DNA of 64,000 nucleotides from UBA4416 sp040387475 (GTDB taxonomy: Bacteria; Bacteroidota; Bacteroidia; B-17B0; Aurantibacillaceae). Positions 26,354 through 34,472 of the stretch are shown here, piece by piece. The position numbers and the translations under genes were made by a program. The stretch spans positions 62,001 to 126,000 of the forward strand of contig JAZKDT010000024.1 in NCBI GenBank assembly GCA_040387475.1. Reading direction: 5' to 3'. The notes beneath the pieces were generated by a model. The model was not told where the DNA came from, searched no databases, and was given only the letters and a program-made list of their open reading frames with translations. Every line of letters starts with the position of its first letter. The first letter of the stretch is position 1.

Positions 26354-26716
26354 TTATTTTTTACAGCAACCGTCCAGTTTGGCAACACCAGCAGGATCTG
26401 CTTTTACTTCATCGGCATCGTACCCAAGTTTTGAAATAAGAACCTTTATTTTATTCAGGTCTGTTTTCCGGGTATCGTAAACAACTGTGATTGTATTTGC
26501 CTTAGCATCTACCTCAACCCGTTTAATCCCGTCCTCGTTATACAGGTCCTTATTGAATTTATCGCCACAGGTTTCGCATTGTTTGCAATGATCACAATAA
26601 ATTTTAGTTTTAATAACCGTTGTTTGTGTGTTTTTGGTTTTTTGCGCGAAAGAAATAGCGGGCAATGCCAACACTAAAAACAAGAAAGCGATGATGGAAA
26701 GTGAATATTTTTTCAT
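26354..26716 (-). CDS. Exported HMA-domain metal-binding protein
   Basis: 120 residues with a signal peptide (LFLVLALPAISFAQ, cleavage about residue 25). The mature part is a heavy-metal-associated fold (VIKTKIYCDHCKQCETCGDKF to VVYDTRKTDLNKIKVLISKLGYDADEV). The usual CxxC is expanded to CDHCKQCETC, and the C-terminus carries a further DGCCKK pair, giving six cysteines. HMA proteins carry Cu(I), Hg(II) or Zn(II). Periplasmic location implies metal scavenging or delivery. No transporter or ATPase partner is adjacent, so the metal is unknown. Confidence 0.88.
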   Translation of the reverse strand: MKKYSLSIIAFLFLVLALPAISFAQKTKNTQTTVIKTKIYCDHCKQCETCGDKFNKDLYNEDGIKRVEVDAKANTITVVYDTRKTDLNKIKVLISKLGYDADEVKADPAGVAKLDGCCKK

Positions 26717-26770
26717 GGAATAAATTTAACGAAATAAATCAAAAGCCCCTACGCTGCTGTCAAAAACAAA

Positions 26771-26796
26771 AAACCCCTTGATAAATCAAGGGGTTT
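26771..26796 (-). terminator. Terminator of tRNA-Phe
   Basis: AAACCCCTTG and CAAGGGGTTT form a perfect 10-bp stem around a 6-nt loop. On the minus strand it is followed by a T-rich run and lies about 14 bp after the tRNA. Confidence 0.9.
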
Positions 26797-26809
26797 AGCT
26801 GCTTTGAAG

Positions 26810-26882
26810 TGGTACCTCCAGGAATCGAACCAGGGACACACAGATTTTCAGTCTGTTGCTCTACCGACTGAGCTAAGGTACC
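26810..26882 (-). tRNA. tRNA-Phe (GAA anticodon)
   Basis: The minus strand folds into a complete cloverleaf of 73 nt. The acceptor arms are GGTACCT and AGGTACC; the D arm contains AGCTCAGTCGGTAGAGC; the anticodon stem is ACAGA/TCTGT with loop CTGAAAA, so the anticodon is GAA (phenylalanine); the T arm contains GGTTCGATTCC. The discriminator base is A. CCA is not encoded, as is common in Bacteroidota. Confidence 0.97.
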
Positions 26883-27003
26883 ATCATCTGATTAAAACCA
26901 GATTGGGCTGCAAATTTAAGAGAAATATTTATACTGCAAAAAGAAATATTAAAAAATCTTAAATTAAGAACAGGTATAGGGTATTTAGTTACTTTTATAA
27001 ACA

Positions 27004-27732
27004 TTGAATTTAATCGTTGATATTGGTAATACGCGCGTGAAAGCGGCCTTGTTTAACAGCTATGGCCCTGTAGAAACTAAAGTTTACAGCCATGCCGATG
27101 CAATTTTAGACGATACGACCTTTATTAAGCAAGCAAAACGTGCCATGATAGGCTCGGTTGTGAGTGAACAGGACGCTTTTCACCACGCCCTTAACACCCT
27201 GTTACCTACTACTGTCTTTAATTCAGAAACAAAGATCCCCTTAACTAACCTGTATCAATCCGCTTCAACTTTAGGATCAGATCGTTTAGCCGCTTCCGTG
27301 GGCGCATATAACCTATATCCAAACGCTCCTGTTTTAGTAATAGATGCCGGAACCTGCATAAAATATAATTTTACAAACGCCCAAAACGAATACCTGGGAG
27401 GCGCCATATCGCCTGGCATTCAAATGAAACTAAAGGCTTTGAACCATTTTACCAGTAAATTGCCTTTGATAGAAGCTGATTTTTTATATACCGCTTTAAT
27501 TGGCTCTAATACTCACAACTCCCTGTTATCAGGCGTACTTAACGGGACTATAGCCGAAATTGATGGCATCATAGACCAGTACAAATTACAATTTAGCGAC
27601 ACAATTTGCGTTTTAACCGGAGGTGATAGCGAATACTTGGCAAAACGGTTAAAAAATAGCATCTTTGCCCACCAAAATTTAGTTTTGAAAGGCCTGAACG
27701 ACATTTTAAATTATACTCTTGAAAATACATAA
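27004..27732 (+). CDS. coaX: Type III pantothenate kinase
   Basis: 242 residues from a TTG start at 27004. It phosphorylates pantothenate in the first step of coenzyme A synthesis in the cytoplasm. The ASKHA-fold ATP motif is LIVDIGNTRVKAALF at the N-terminus. GSDRLAASVGAYNLYP and LVIDAGTCIKYNF, carrying the catalytic Asp, follow, then YLGGAISPGIQMKLKAL and LTGGDSEYLAK. Length is typical. Its stop overlaps the TTG start of the next gene by 14 bp, so the outer-membrane protein downstream is translationally coupled. A terminator-free run of five genes follows to 31348. Confidence 0.95.
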   Translation: MNLIVDIGNTRVKAALFNSYGPVETKVYSHADAILDDTTFIKQAKRAMIGSVVSEQDAFHHALNTLLPTTVFNSETKIPLTNLYQSASTLGSDRLAASVGAYNLYPNAPVLVIDAGTCIKYNFTNAQNEYLGGAISPGIQMKLKALNHFTSKLPLIEADFLYTALIGSNTHNSLLSGVLNGTIAEIDGIIDQYKLQFSDTICVLTGGDSEYLAKRLKNSIFAHQNLVLKGLNDILNYTLENT

Positions 27733-29236
27733 ACATATACATTTTTTGAAAACACTCATTTTTACACTTGCTTTTTTAAGTTCAGTAAGCCTTTCCTATT
27801 CTCAAATATTAACTTCCAGCCCTTATTCACGCTATGGTTTAGGCGAACTGAATTTGCAATCCTTTGCTACACCGGCTGCCATGGGCGGTTCTTTTATTGC
27901 CTACCACCAGGATACCATTGCGCCATTCTTTATTAACTCGGCTAATCCCGCCGGTTTAGCAGGTATTCGATTAACTACGCTGGAGTTGGGGGGACAGGCG
28001 CAATTTACACGCATTAGTAATTCGGAAGCGGCTATTCTTAAAAAAAACATCAATTTCTCATACGGTTCGTTGGCTTTTCCTATTAAACGTTGGGGCGGTG
28101 CAGCATTTGGTATTATGCCCTACAGCACAGTAGGTTATAAGATCAACTCAACCCAGGAAGTGGCGGGCGTTGGAACGATGAATTATATATTTGAAGGTAG
28201 CGGAGGAATTAATAAAGTATTTTTAGGTACAGGTCTGAAGCCTTTTCAGCGCCAGTTTAATAAATTTCAAAATTCAGACTTAGCCGATACGCTTATTAAG
28301 TATAAGGAAACGGCGAAGTATAAACGCAAAAAATTTGGTAAACAACTATTGTCTGAACTGTCATTAGGTGTAACCGGCAATTATTTATTTGGAACCATTA
28401 ACCAAACAACAGATGTTATTTATCCGGGAACCATTACTTATTTCAACTCAAAAAGACAACGTTCTATCCAGATCAACGATTTTACATTTAATGGAGGGTT
28501 ACAAACACATTTCACAATCGATTCAATTAAGGTACGTGGCAAATACCGCGATAAATATAAAATGTATACGGCCGATTCGGTGGTTTATTACAGAAAACGC
28601 CGTGAGCTAAAAGAACGAATCAAAATAGGTGTTGGTTTTTTTGTGAATACGCCCACGGGTGTGAGCGCCAAACAAAGCAATATTATTTATAACTATTCAC
28701 TGGATGGTTTTGGCGTTGAAAGGCCAAAAGATACTTTACTGAATTCGCAGGACATATCGGGCACTATTACTTTACCACTTGAAATGGGAGCGGGTTTATC
28801 CTTTAAAAAAGGAGAAAGATTAACCGTACTATTTGATGCAGCCACAACCAACTGGCAAAATTTTAAGTATTTTGATGCAACAAGCACTGATTTCAAAAAC
28901 AGTTATCGATTTTCAGCAGGGTTAAACTTTGTCCCAAACAAGCGTGCTTTTGGGTCTTCCAATTACATCAAGCGTGTTCAATACCGTTTAGGGCTTTCCT
29001 ATTCCGACGGGTACCTCGATCTTAAAAACACACCTATCAGTAACGCTTTTATTTCGGCCGGACTTGGCTTACCTGTTGGTACTGGTCGTTATGATGATAT
29101 TGCCGTGGTAAACATATCTGCCCAGTACGGCAAAATGGGAACTGTTACCAACAATTTATTACAGGAAGATTATGTTCGCTTAGTATTAGGCTTCACATTT
29201 AATAAACGCTGGTTTATTAAGTATAAATACGACTAA
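27719..29236 (+). CDS. Putative outer-membrane beta-barrel protein
   Basis: 505 residues from a TTG at 27719. A signal peptide ends at LSYSQ (about residue 30), and the mature part begins ILTSSPYSRYGLGELN, a pattern seen in many Bacteroidota outer-membrane proteins of unknown role. Alternating amphipathic strands rich in Tyr, Phe and Gly and a closing strand (RLVLGFTFNKRWFIKYKYD) support a barrel. It is always seen here in the order coaX, this gene, lptC, suggesting envelope biogenesis, but no function can be assigned. Sequence such as ISGTITLPLEMGAGLSFKKGERL recalls FadL-like barrels, weakly. Confidence 0.8.
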   Translation: MKIHKHIHFLKTLIFTLAFLSSVSLSYSQILTSSPYSRYGLGELNLQSFATPAAMGGSFIAYHQDTIAPFFINSANPAGLAGIRLTTLELGGQAQFTRISNSEAAILKKNINFSYGSLAFPIKRWGGAAFGIMPYSTVGYKINSTQEVAGVGTMNYIFEGSGGINKVFLGTGLKPFQRQFNKFQNSDLADTLIKYKETAKYKRKKFGKQLLSELSLGVTGNYLFGTINQTTDVIYPGTITYFNSKRQRSIQINDFTFNGGLQTHFTIDSIKVRGKYRDKYKMYTADSVVYYRKRRELKERIKIGVGFFVNTPTGVSAKQSNIIYNYSLDGFGVERPKDTLLNSQDISGTITLPLEMGAGLSFKKGERLTVLFDAATTNWQNFKYFDATSTDFKNSYRFSAGLNFVPNKRAFGSSNYIKRVQYRLGLSYSDGYLDLKNTPISNAFISAGLGLPVGTGRYDDIAVVNISAQYGKMGTVTNNLLQEDYVRLVLGFTFNKRWFIKYKYD

Positions 29237-29245
29237 ACCATTTTC

Positions 29246-29809
29246 ATGCGATCATTAAAATACATAAACGCACTGTTTCTTTTAATGGTATTATTTGCTG
29301 TTACCTCTTGCCAAACCGACAGAGATGAAATTATGGCGCTTGGTAAAAAAGTGGTGATGCCCGCCTTAACCGGAAAAGACGTGACCATGTTGTATTCCGA
29401 CTCTACCGTTTTAAAGATTAAACTCATTACACCTCAAATGCAAAAATACGAAAAGGGCGTAAAAGAACCCGTTACGATTATGCCTAAAGGATTGTTTGTT
29501 GTTTTTTATGACGACAAGGGGAAAGAAACAACAACATTAAAAGCTGACTATGGCGTACATTACGAATTAAGTAAACGCATGGAAGCCAAATATAATGTGG
29601 AAGTGGTGAATGTGAACGGAGAAAAATTAAATACCGAACATTTGGTGTGGGACGAACAGAAAAAGAAAATAACTTCCGATGCTTTTGTGAAAATAACAAC
29701 CGCCAAGCAAATTATTATGGGAAAAGGCCTCGAGTCTAATCAGGATTTTACAAAGTATGATATTTTAGATATTACCGGGATTATTAAGATAGACGATAAA
29801 GAATTGTAA
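29246..29809 (+). CDS. lptC: LPS export protein LptC
   Basis: 187 residues. An N-terminal hydrophobic helix (YINALFLLMVLFAVTSCQTD) with a lipobox-like Cys anchors the protein in the inner membrane; in E. coli LptC it is a plain anchor helix. The body has the LptC/LptA beta-jellyroll pattern (MPKGLFVVFYDDKGKETTTLKADYGVHYE, LNTEHLVWDEQKKKITSD, IIMGKGLESNQDFTKYDILDITG). LptC bridges the LptBFG transporter to LptA and takes LPS from the inner membrane into the periplasm. The gene is 9 bp downstream of the outer-membrane protein gene and is coupled to the small membrane protein that follows. Confidence 0.93.
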   Translation: MRSLKYINALFLLMVLFAVTSCQTDRDEIMALGKKVVMPALTGKDVTMLYSDSTVLKIKLITPQMQKYEKGVKEPVTIMPKGLFVVFYDDKGKETTTLKADYGVHYELSKRMEAKYNVEVVNVNGEKLNTEHLVWDEQKKKITSDAFVKITTAKQIIMGKGLESNQDFTKYDILDITGIIKIDDKEL

Positions 29810-29810
29810 C

Positions 29811-30020
29811 ATGAGGAAATTTTTTAAAACACTGGAAATAATTTGGCTGATAGCCGCATTGTTGTGTGCGGGTATTGCTGTGTATTTTTTGATTGTTAAC
29901 GATACCGATGGAGCCCTGTATTTTGTATTTACATTTATTATTGCATCTATTATGTATTTACTAAGACGGTACCAGCGCAAAAACCAGGATCGCTTAGCTA
30001 ATAATGAACCACGGAAATGA
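29811..30020 (+). CDS. Small two-helix membrane protein
   Basis: 69 residues beginning one base after the lptC stop. Two hydrophobic segments, IIWLIAALLCAGIAVYFLIV and GALYFVFTFIIASIMYLL, flank a short NDTDG loop, and a basic tail (RRYQRKNQDRLANNEPRK) follows. Its end overlaps the next gene by 4 bases (ATGA). I know it only as a small conserved companion of lptC in this group. It may assist the Lpt complex, which is an inference from position. Confidence 0.8.
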   Translation: MRKFFKTLEIIWLIAALLCAGIAVYFLIVNDTDGALYFVFTFIIASIMYLLRRYQRKNQDRLANNEPRK

Positions 30021-31348
30021 TCCACAGCCTTGCCATAATTGGCGGCGGTATCAGCGGCACGCTCACTGTTTTAAATTGTATAAAACAAAGCACGACCGCC
30101 TTAAAAATCATTTGGTTTGATGCACATCATCAATTTTGCAAAGGGCTTGCCTACTCTACCTCAAACGAACATCATTTACTGAATGTAAGAGCCGCGAACA
30201 TGTCGGCGTTTGCAGAAGAACCTGAACATTTTGTAAACTGGCTAAAGCAACATCATCCTCATTATACACCCACCGACTTTGTGCCTCGAAAAATCTTTGG
30301 TAATTATTTACAGGATACATTTGAGGTCCTAAAAAACATTAATTCGTTAGTTACCATACAACAAATTGCAGAAGAAGTTTTAGCCATTAATAAAACAGAA
30401 ACCACTTTTGAAATAAAAACAACAACCACATATCAGGCGCAAAAAGTTGTGTTGGCTTTCGGTAATTTTTTACCGGCTCATCCCCACTCTGCTTCAAAAG
30501 AATTTATTGCATCGCCTAATTATTTTCAAAATGCATTTCATGCAGGTATTGCTCATCAGTTAAACGACAAAAAAAACATAACCATTATAGGCTCAGGGTT
30601 AACCATGATTGATGTGATCATGAGTTTATCTGTTCTGAACTATAATGGAACCATACAAATTGTGTCGCCGCATGCATATATTCCGCAAGCACACCTTGAA
30701 AAGCCTTTACCTGTAGTAAAGCCGTTTATTGAAGAAGAAAAAGCCTACCAACTTTCCGAATTATTATCTCTTGTAAACAGCCAATTAAAAAAAGCAGTTA
30801 AAGAAGGGTTAAGTTTACAGAGTGTGATTGATGTGATGCGCCCTCACTTACAATTTATTTGGCTGCATTTTTCCCTGGAGGAAAGGAAACGGTTTTTACG
30901 CCATTTACGCCATAAATGGGGCGTTGCCCGACACAGAGCTCCTGAAAAAAGCATGGAGGTATTTAAGCAGCTACAGTCGTCAGGTAAATTAACCCTCATC
31001 AAAGGTCGTGTATATGACATTAAAACCACCTCACCCGATTTTGAGATACATTTTACCGATTATAAGAGTCAGGCGCAATGCATTAAAACCAATCTCATTA
31101 TCAACTGCACCGGACCCGAATCGGACTATGAAAAAATACAAAGCACTTTAGTCCAATATTTGATAAAAACAGGCTTAATTAACCCCGATTCCATCCGTTA
31201 TGGTATAAATGCGGCTCAAAATGGCGAAATATCATCTAATTTATATACCCTTGGGCCGCCCTTAAAAGGAGTTTTGTGGGAGAGTACGGCAGTGCCCGAA
31301 ATCAGGCTTCAGGCAAAGGAATTAGCCTCTAAAATTATTTTTAATTAA
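30017..31348 (+). CDS. FAD/NAD(P)-binding oxidoreductase (FAD_NAD_bind_9-like)
   Basis: 443 residues. The N-terminus carries LAIIGGGISGTLTVLNCI, the dinucleotide-binding Rossmann motif, and the family-specific KGLAYSTSNEHHLLNVRAANMSAFAEEPEHFVNWL with an FGNYL segment. A second nucleotide motif, ITIIGSGLTMIDV, occurs near residue 190. This is the FAD/NAD(P)-binding family of E. coli YdhS-like proteins; the enzymatic reaction is not known. It overlaps the small membrane protein gene by 4 bases (ATGA), so it is part of the coaX-lptC transcription unit, although a functional link is unclear. Confidence 0.88.
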   Translation: MIHSLAIIGGGISGTLTVLNCIKQSTTALKIIWFDAHHQFCKGLAYSTSNEHHLLNVRAANMSAFAEEPEHFVNWLKQHHPHYTPTDFVPRKIFGNYLQDTFEVLKNINSLVTIQQIAEEVLAINKTETTFEIKTTTTYQAQKVVLAFGNFLPAHPHSASKEFIASPNYFQNAFHAGIAHQLNDKKNITIIGSGLTMIDVIMSLSVLNYNGTIQIVSPHAYIPQAHLEKPLPVVKPFIEEEKAYQLSELLSLVNSQLKKAVKEGLSLQSVIDVMRPHLQFIWLHFSLEERKRFLRHLRHKWGVARHRAPEKSMEVFKQLQSSGKLTLIKGRVYDIKTTSPDFEIHFTDYKSQAQCIKTNLIINCTGPESDYEKIQSTLVQYLIKTGLINPDSIRYGINAAQNGEISSNLYTLGPPLKGVLWESTAVPEIRLQAKELASKIIFN

Positions 31349-31372
31349 TTTTTCGTTTTTCAGCAATAATTC

Positions 31373-31380
31373 TATCTTTG
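31373..31380 (+). promoter_or_regulatory. Putative promoter -7 element before ppiD-like gene
   Basis: TATCTTTG matches the TAnnTTTG element 25 bp upstream of the ATG. A TTG at the expected -33 distance is not present (TTT instead), so the promoter assignment is provisional. Confidence 0.5.
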
Positions 31381-31404
31381 CCTTCCTTAATTTAATAAAG
31401 AAAT

Positions 31405-33570
31405 ATGAGCGTTTTAGAAAAAATTCGTAGCAAAACTGCCCTTTTAGTTGGTATAGTGGGTTTGGCCCTGGTAATCTTCATTTTGGAGAGTTTATTAGGT
31501 TCAGGAGGAGCGTTATTCTCTAGTCAGGACCTTGAAGTTGGTAAAATTGATGGTGATCAGATAGATTATCCTGCCTTTAGTGCCAAGGTAAATCAACAGA
31601 TTGCTGATATTCAGAAATCAAATCCAAATCAAACCATTGACGAAAAAATGAAAGAACAGATCATTGAATCTGTTTGGGCTCAATTGATCAATGATAAGGT
31701 TATCAAAGTACAGTACAAAAAATTAGGCATTTCTGTTTCAGAAGATGAATTATACGACTTAATGTTAGTACACCCTCACCAGGTTGTTATTCAACAATTA
31801 ACTGACCAGCAAACAGGCAAAGTTTACGAAGGTTTTGCCCGTCCTGATGGAACGCTCGACCTTGCAAAATTAAACCAATGGGTTGGACAAATGAATGCTG
31901 AACAGGAAAAATTCTGGCAGACGTTAGAGAAATCTATCCTGGAAGTTCGCGCTGCTGAAAAATATAATAACCTGATCAAAAAAGGACTATACGTTACAAA
32001 GGCTGAAGCAAAAGATCAGTTTATTGCTCAGAACAAACAAGTAAACGCAGCTTTCGTGATGAAACGCTATGCAGATATTCCTGATTCAACCGTAAAAGTT
32101 ACTGAAGAAGAGATTTCAGCATATTATAATAAACACCAAAACGCATATAAAGTAACTGATCCATCACGCAGCATTGAGTACATTGCTTATGATGTTATGC
32201 CGTCAAAAGCAGATTATGAAATGATCATGAAAGATGCACAACGTGCAACGGAAGAATTTAAAACAAAAACGGCCGTTGAAGATTCTTCATTTATTGCAGG
32301 TGAAAGCGAAGGTGCACAGGTTAGTATTGCAAGTTATGGCAAAAAGAATATGATCATTACTGATTCTACTGTATTTACTGCTCCTAAAGGAACGGTTTAT
32401 GGCCCTTATGTAGAAGGCACCTTCATTAAAATCTATAAATTATCCGACATTAAATCTATTGCAGATTCTGCTAAAGTACGTCACATTTTAATTGGTTTAC
32501 AAAACCCGAAAACACAAGCGCAACGCACGCCGGAAGTTGCTAAACGTATTGCAGATAGTTTATTGGTATTGTTAAAAGCAAAACAGGTTAAGTTTGATAC
32601 ATTAGTAAAAACAATGTCTGATGACTTAGGCTCTATTGATAAAGGTGGTGACTATGGATGGTTTGACGAGAATAAAGGTTTTGTTGATCCTTTTAAAAAT
32701 GCAGGTCTGCAAGGAACTGTAGGTAATATCACTATTGTACCAACTCAGTTCGGGTTCCACATTATTGAAGTATTGAATGTATCTAAAACACGTCATAATT
32801 CTTATACAGTTGCACAAATTACTAAATTAATTGCGCCAAGCGGAGAAACGACGCAGGAGTATTATAAAGTAGCAAGCGACTTCTCTGGTAAAAATCAAAC
32901 TGCCGAAGCATTCACTAAAGCAGTTGATACTGAGAAATTAAATAAACGTATTGCTGAAAATATTAAAGAAGGAAAAGAAGGCGAAAAATCTTTACCGGGT
33001 TTAGAGGCCCCTAAAGATTTAGTACGTTGGATTTATAAAGCAAAAAAAGGAGACATCTCTCCGGTATTTGAATTTAAAGATAGATTTGTAGTGGCTCATT
33101 TAGTGGCTATCAAAGAAAAAGGAATTGCACCTTTAGAAGATGTAAAAGAAGATGTAACAGCTAAAGCGATCCGCGATAAAAAAGCGGAAACCTTTATCAA
33201 AGAATTTGAAACAAAAGCAGGCGCGTCTAAATCTATAGATGATATCGCTGCTAAAATGGGATTAACTGCCGAAAAATCGGATAACTTAACTTTTTCTGCT
33301 TTTAATGTAGCAGCTATTGGAAGAGAAGACGCATTGATTGGAACAGCTACCGCAATGAAGGCAGGTTCTACGAGTAAAGCTATCAAAGGTGATAATGGTG
33401 TATTTGTTGTAAGCGTAGCTTCTGTAAAAGACGCTGTTTTACCAGCCGATTTTAAAGGAAAACAACAAGAGATAGAAAGAATGAATGGTGGCCGTGTTGA
33501 TTACGAATTGTTTGATGCATTAAAAGCAAAAGCAAATATCGAAGATCACAGAGGTAAATTTGATTTCTAA
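31405..33570 (+). CDS. ppiD: Peptidyl-prolyl isomerase/chaperone, PpiD-like
   Basis: 721 residues. A single N-terminal membrane helix (ALLVGIVGLALVIFILESLLG, residues 13-33) anchors a long periplasmic body. SurA_N-like helices (residues 50-230, INDKVIKVQYKKLGISVSEDEL) are followed by a parvulin PPIC rotamase domain around residues 350-460 (KVRHILIGLQNP, GGDYGWFDENKGFVDPF, FGFHIIEV). PpiD assists folding of exported and outer-membrane proteins at the Sec translocon. Bacteroidota members with this length and layout are standard. A strong terminator follows at 33587. Confidence 0.92.
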   Translation: MSVLEKIRSKTALLVGIVGLALVIFILESLLGSGGALFSSQDLEVGKIDGDQIDYPAFSAKVNQQIADIQKSNPNQTIDEKMKEQIIESVWAQLINDKVIKVQYKKLGISVSEDELYDLMLVHPHQVVIQQLTDQQTGKVYEGFARPDGTLDLAKLNQWVGQMNAEQEKFWQTLEKSILEVRAAEKYNNLIKKGLYVTKAEAKDQFIAQNKQVNAAFVMKRYADIPDSTVKVTEEEISAYYNKHQNAYKVTDPSRSIEYIAYDVMPSKADYEMIMKDAQRATEEFKTKTAVEDSSFIAGESEGAQVSIASYGKKNMIITDSTVFTAPKGTVYGPYVEGTFIKIYKLSDIKSIADSAKVRHILIGLQNPKTQAQRTPEVAKRIADSLLVLLKAKQVKFDTLVKTMSDDLGSIDKGGDYGWFDENKGFVDPFKNAGLQGTVGNITIVPTQFGFHIIEVLNVSKTRHNSYTVAQITKLIAPSGETTQEYYKVASDFSGKNQTAEAFTKAVDTEKLNKRIAENIKEGKEGEKSLPGLEAPKDLVRWIYKAKKGDISPVFEFKDRFVVAHLVAIKEKGIAPLEDVKEDVTAKAIRDKKAETFIKEFETKAGASKSIDDIAAKMGLTAEKSDNLTFSAFNVAAIGREDALIGTATAMKAGSTSKAIKGDNGVFVVSVASVKDAVLPADFKGKQQEIERMNGGRVDYELFDALKAKANIEDHRGKFDF

Positions 33571-33586
33571 TCATACTCCAAAACAT

Positions 33587-33618
33587 AAAAAGTCCGCTAC
33601 ATGTAGCGGACTTTTTTT
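33587..33618 (+). terminator. Rho-independent terminator after ppiD-like gene
   Basis: AAAGTCCGCTA and TAGCGGACTTT form a perfect 11-bp stem with loop CATG and a T tract. It lies 17 bp after the stop. Confidence 0.95.
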
Positions 33619-33654
33619 ATGCCTTTTCCGATATATAAATTACCTTAGACGTTA

Positions 33655-34464
33655 GTGAATTACTTAACTATATTTGATGACTATGGCATTTTAGTTGTCA
33701 TACTATTAGCTATCGCCGCTTTTACTGCGGGTTTTATAGATGCTATTGTGGGAGGTGGAGGCTTAATTCAAACACCTTTTCTCCTGATTCAATTTCCAAA
33801 TATGCCGCTGCCTGTATTGTTTGGCACTAATAAAATTGCAGCTCTTGCAGGAACGTCTATCTCTGCAATACGGTATGCTAAACATATAACCTTTGATTTT
33901 AAACTTTTATTTGTAGTTGCTGCCAGCTGTTTTGTTTCCTCTTTTATGGGCGCCCGATTGGTAACTTCGATCAACAGTGATATACTGAAGCCAATCATCC
34001 TAATCATTTTAATTGGGATTGCTGTCTACACATTCCTGAAAAAAGACTTAGGCGCGGTGCAAAAAAAAGACCTTCCAATGAACAGGCAAATGTTATACGG
34101 TTCGGCTATTGGATTGGTAGTTGGCTTTTATGATGGCTTTTTTGGCCCGGGTACCGGTAGCTTTTTCGTGCTAGGATTTGTTATTATTTTAGGATTTGAA
34201 TTTGTAAAAGCGTCGGCTTACGCTAAAGTTGTAAACTGTATTACTAATATCTCGGCACTCATCATATTTGTTAAAAACGGATATTATATTTTGCCTTTAG
34301 CTATTTTAATGGGTATGTTCAATATGGCCGGAAGCTACATGGGAAGTCATATGGCACTTAAAAAAGGAAATGGTTTTGTCCGAATTATTTTTTTAGTGAT
34401 TGTTACCCTGATGATCCTAAAGTATGGATACGATGTTGTATCCGGATATCTGGATAGCATTTGA
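33655..34464 (+). CDS. TSUP family transporter (TauE/SafE)
   Basis: 269 residues from a GTG at 33655. About eight membrane segments are visible. AAFTAGFIDAIVGGGGLIQTPFLL is the first conserved TSUP repeat, and GLVVGFYDGFFGPGTGSFFVLGFV is the second, inverted copy; these paired Gly-rich motifs define the TauE/SafE/TSUP family. Members move sulfite, sulfoacetate, thiosulfate or other small anions across the inner membrane. No sulfur-metabolism gene is adjacent, so the substrate is unknown. It converges with the transglutaminase gene, with only 8 bp between the ends. Confidence 0.92.
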   Translation: MNYLTIFDDYGILVVILLAIAAFTAGFIDAIVGGGGLIQTPFLLIQFPNMPLPVLFGTNKIAALAGTSISAIRYAKHITFDFKLLFVVAASCFVSSFMGARLVTSINSDILKPIILIILIGIAVYTFLKKDLGAVQKKDLPMNRQMLYGSAIGLVVGFYDGFFGPGTGSFFVLGFVIILGFEFVKASAYAKVVNCITNISALIIFVKNGYYILPLAILMGMFNMAGSYMGSHMALKKGNGFVRIIFLVIVTLMILKYGYDVVSGYLDSI

Positions 34465-34472
34465 TTTAAAAT

